A program made the translations under genes and the position numbers. From the NCBI GenBank assembly GCA_900660155.1, contig CABFPE010000137.1, positions 600,478-664,477 of the forward strand: a stretch of DNA of 64,000 nt, given 5' to 3'. Under the pieces are notes generated by a model. It saw nothing but the letters and a program-made list of their open reading frames with translations. It ran no database searches and was not told where the DNA came from. The stretch is from Hofstenia miamia. Lineage: Eukaryota > Xenacoelomorpha > Acoela > Hofsteniidae. Positions 63,580 to 64,000 of the stretch are shown here, one piece after another. Position 1 is the stretch's first letter; every line of letters starts with the position of its first letter.

Positions 63580-63790
63580 GCTAAAACAATAATATTACAA
63601 CATAAAACAACATTGTTACAACATCAAAATATTGCTGTTTCATTCATAAAAAACAACCAAAAAGCAATCTAATGTGATGTTGTTGTAGCAATGTTGTTTC
63701 AACCAATGAAATGGTACCATTTCAACTTTAAAACAACGTTGTTTTTGACACATAAAACAACCACATAACAACCCAAAACAATGTTGTTTA
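63580..63790. repeat. Cluster of AACAAYGTTGTT palindromic words
   Basis: Copies or near copies occur at 63606-63617 (AACAACATTGTT), 63688-63699, 63730-63745 (AAAACAACGTTGTTTT, perfect 16-base palindrome) and 63776-63789. Many AACAAC half-sites lie between. A perfect 18-base palindrome TGAAATGGTACCATTTCA lies at 63707-63724. The role is unknown; such clusters occur in transposon ends. Confidence 0.75.
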
Positions 63791-64000
63791 GCCCTTAAAT
63801 TGTTATCAGGGTATGAGATAACTACTACCACTAAACTTAACTTATAGTAGGCACAAAGACAGAGAATCACACCAAATTGCCAGCCACTACTAATTGTAAA
63901 TCAAGATGACAAATACACAAGGAAAGAAAGGCAGATGTTGGACAGAGAGGTCAAAACTAATTTTCAGTTACTTGTTGGTCACTTTAAAGACCACTACAAA

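Overview
The window is eukaryotic DNA from an AT-rich invertebrate animal. Genes have spliced exons, introns run to 10 kb, and there is dense decayed transposon debris of metazoan type (Ginger, P-like, piggyBac, Tc1/mariner, Penelope-like, several LINEs, Ty3/Gypsy fossils). I cannot name the species from the sequence alone.

Two host genes can be supported. At the left edge (228-691, + strand) is the terminal coding exon of a NUDT6-like Nudix hydrolase, entering the window through a splice acceptor. From 46787 down to 6074 (- strand) runs an M20-family dipeptidase gene of the CNDP2 (cytosolic non-specific dipeptidase) type. I could place eleven coding exons. All join in phase and together give 458 residues, against about 475 in the vertebrate family. 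Every metal ligand and the catalytic glutamate are present. Only the last ~16 residues could not be placed. The two genes converge tail to tail.

The ten placed introns of the dipeptidase gene (40.7 kb in all) are a transposon graveyard. From low to high coordinates they hold a LINE 3' end, an unnamed multicopy invertebrate protein fragment, a Penelope-like RT fragment beside a recurring 14-base motif, a TIR-bounded Ginger element with arrays of 20-bp palindromes, and two related LINEs in tandem. After these come a DUF4817-type mariner, a Tc1 element with both ends, a P-like element, a Gypsy fossil split by a piggyBac element at a clean TTAA, a mariner fragment, a second P-like element with a 122-bp tandem duplication, and a miniature mariner. 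Most lie antisense to the gene.

Upstream of the gene (46.8-64 kb) are a second copy of the Penelope/14-mer repeat next to a perfect hairpin, a LINE RT fragment and a short hAT-like MITE with an 8-bp target duplication. There is also a nested locus in which an RT-less minus-strand LINE is split by two younger plus-strand LINE fragments, a badly broken unidentified protein-coding region (59.7-61.7 kb), and a cluster of small palindromes near 63.6 kb.

Several signals are assembly artefacts rather than biology. An exact 19-bp Tn5 mosaic-end (Nextera adapter) sequence sits at 45459. A 2.3-kb contig bounded by single Ns is flanked by an exact 191-bp duplication. Two N gaps are flanked by duplicated sequence. 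Intron lengths and the order of elements around 41-46 kb should be read with that in mind.
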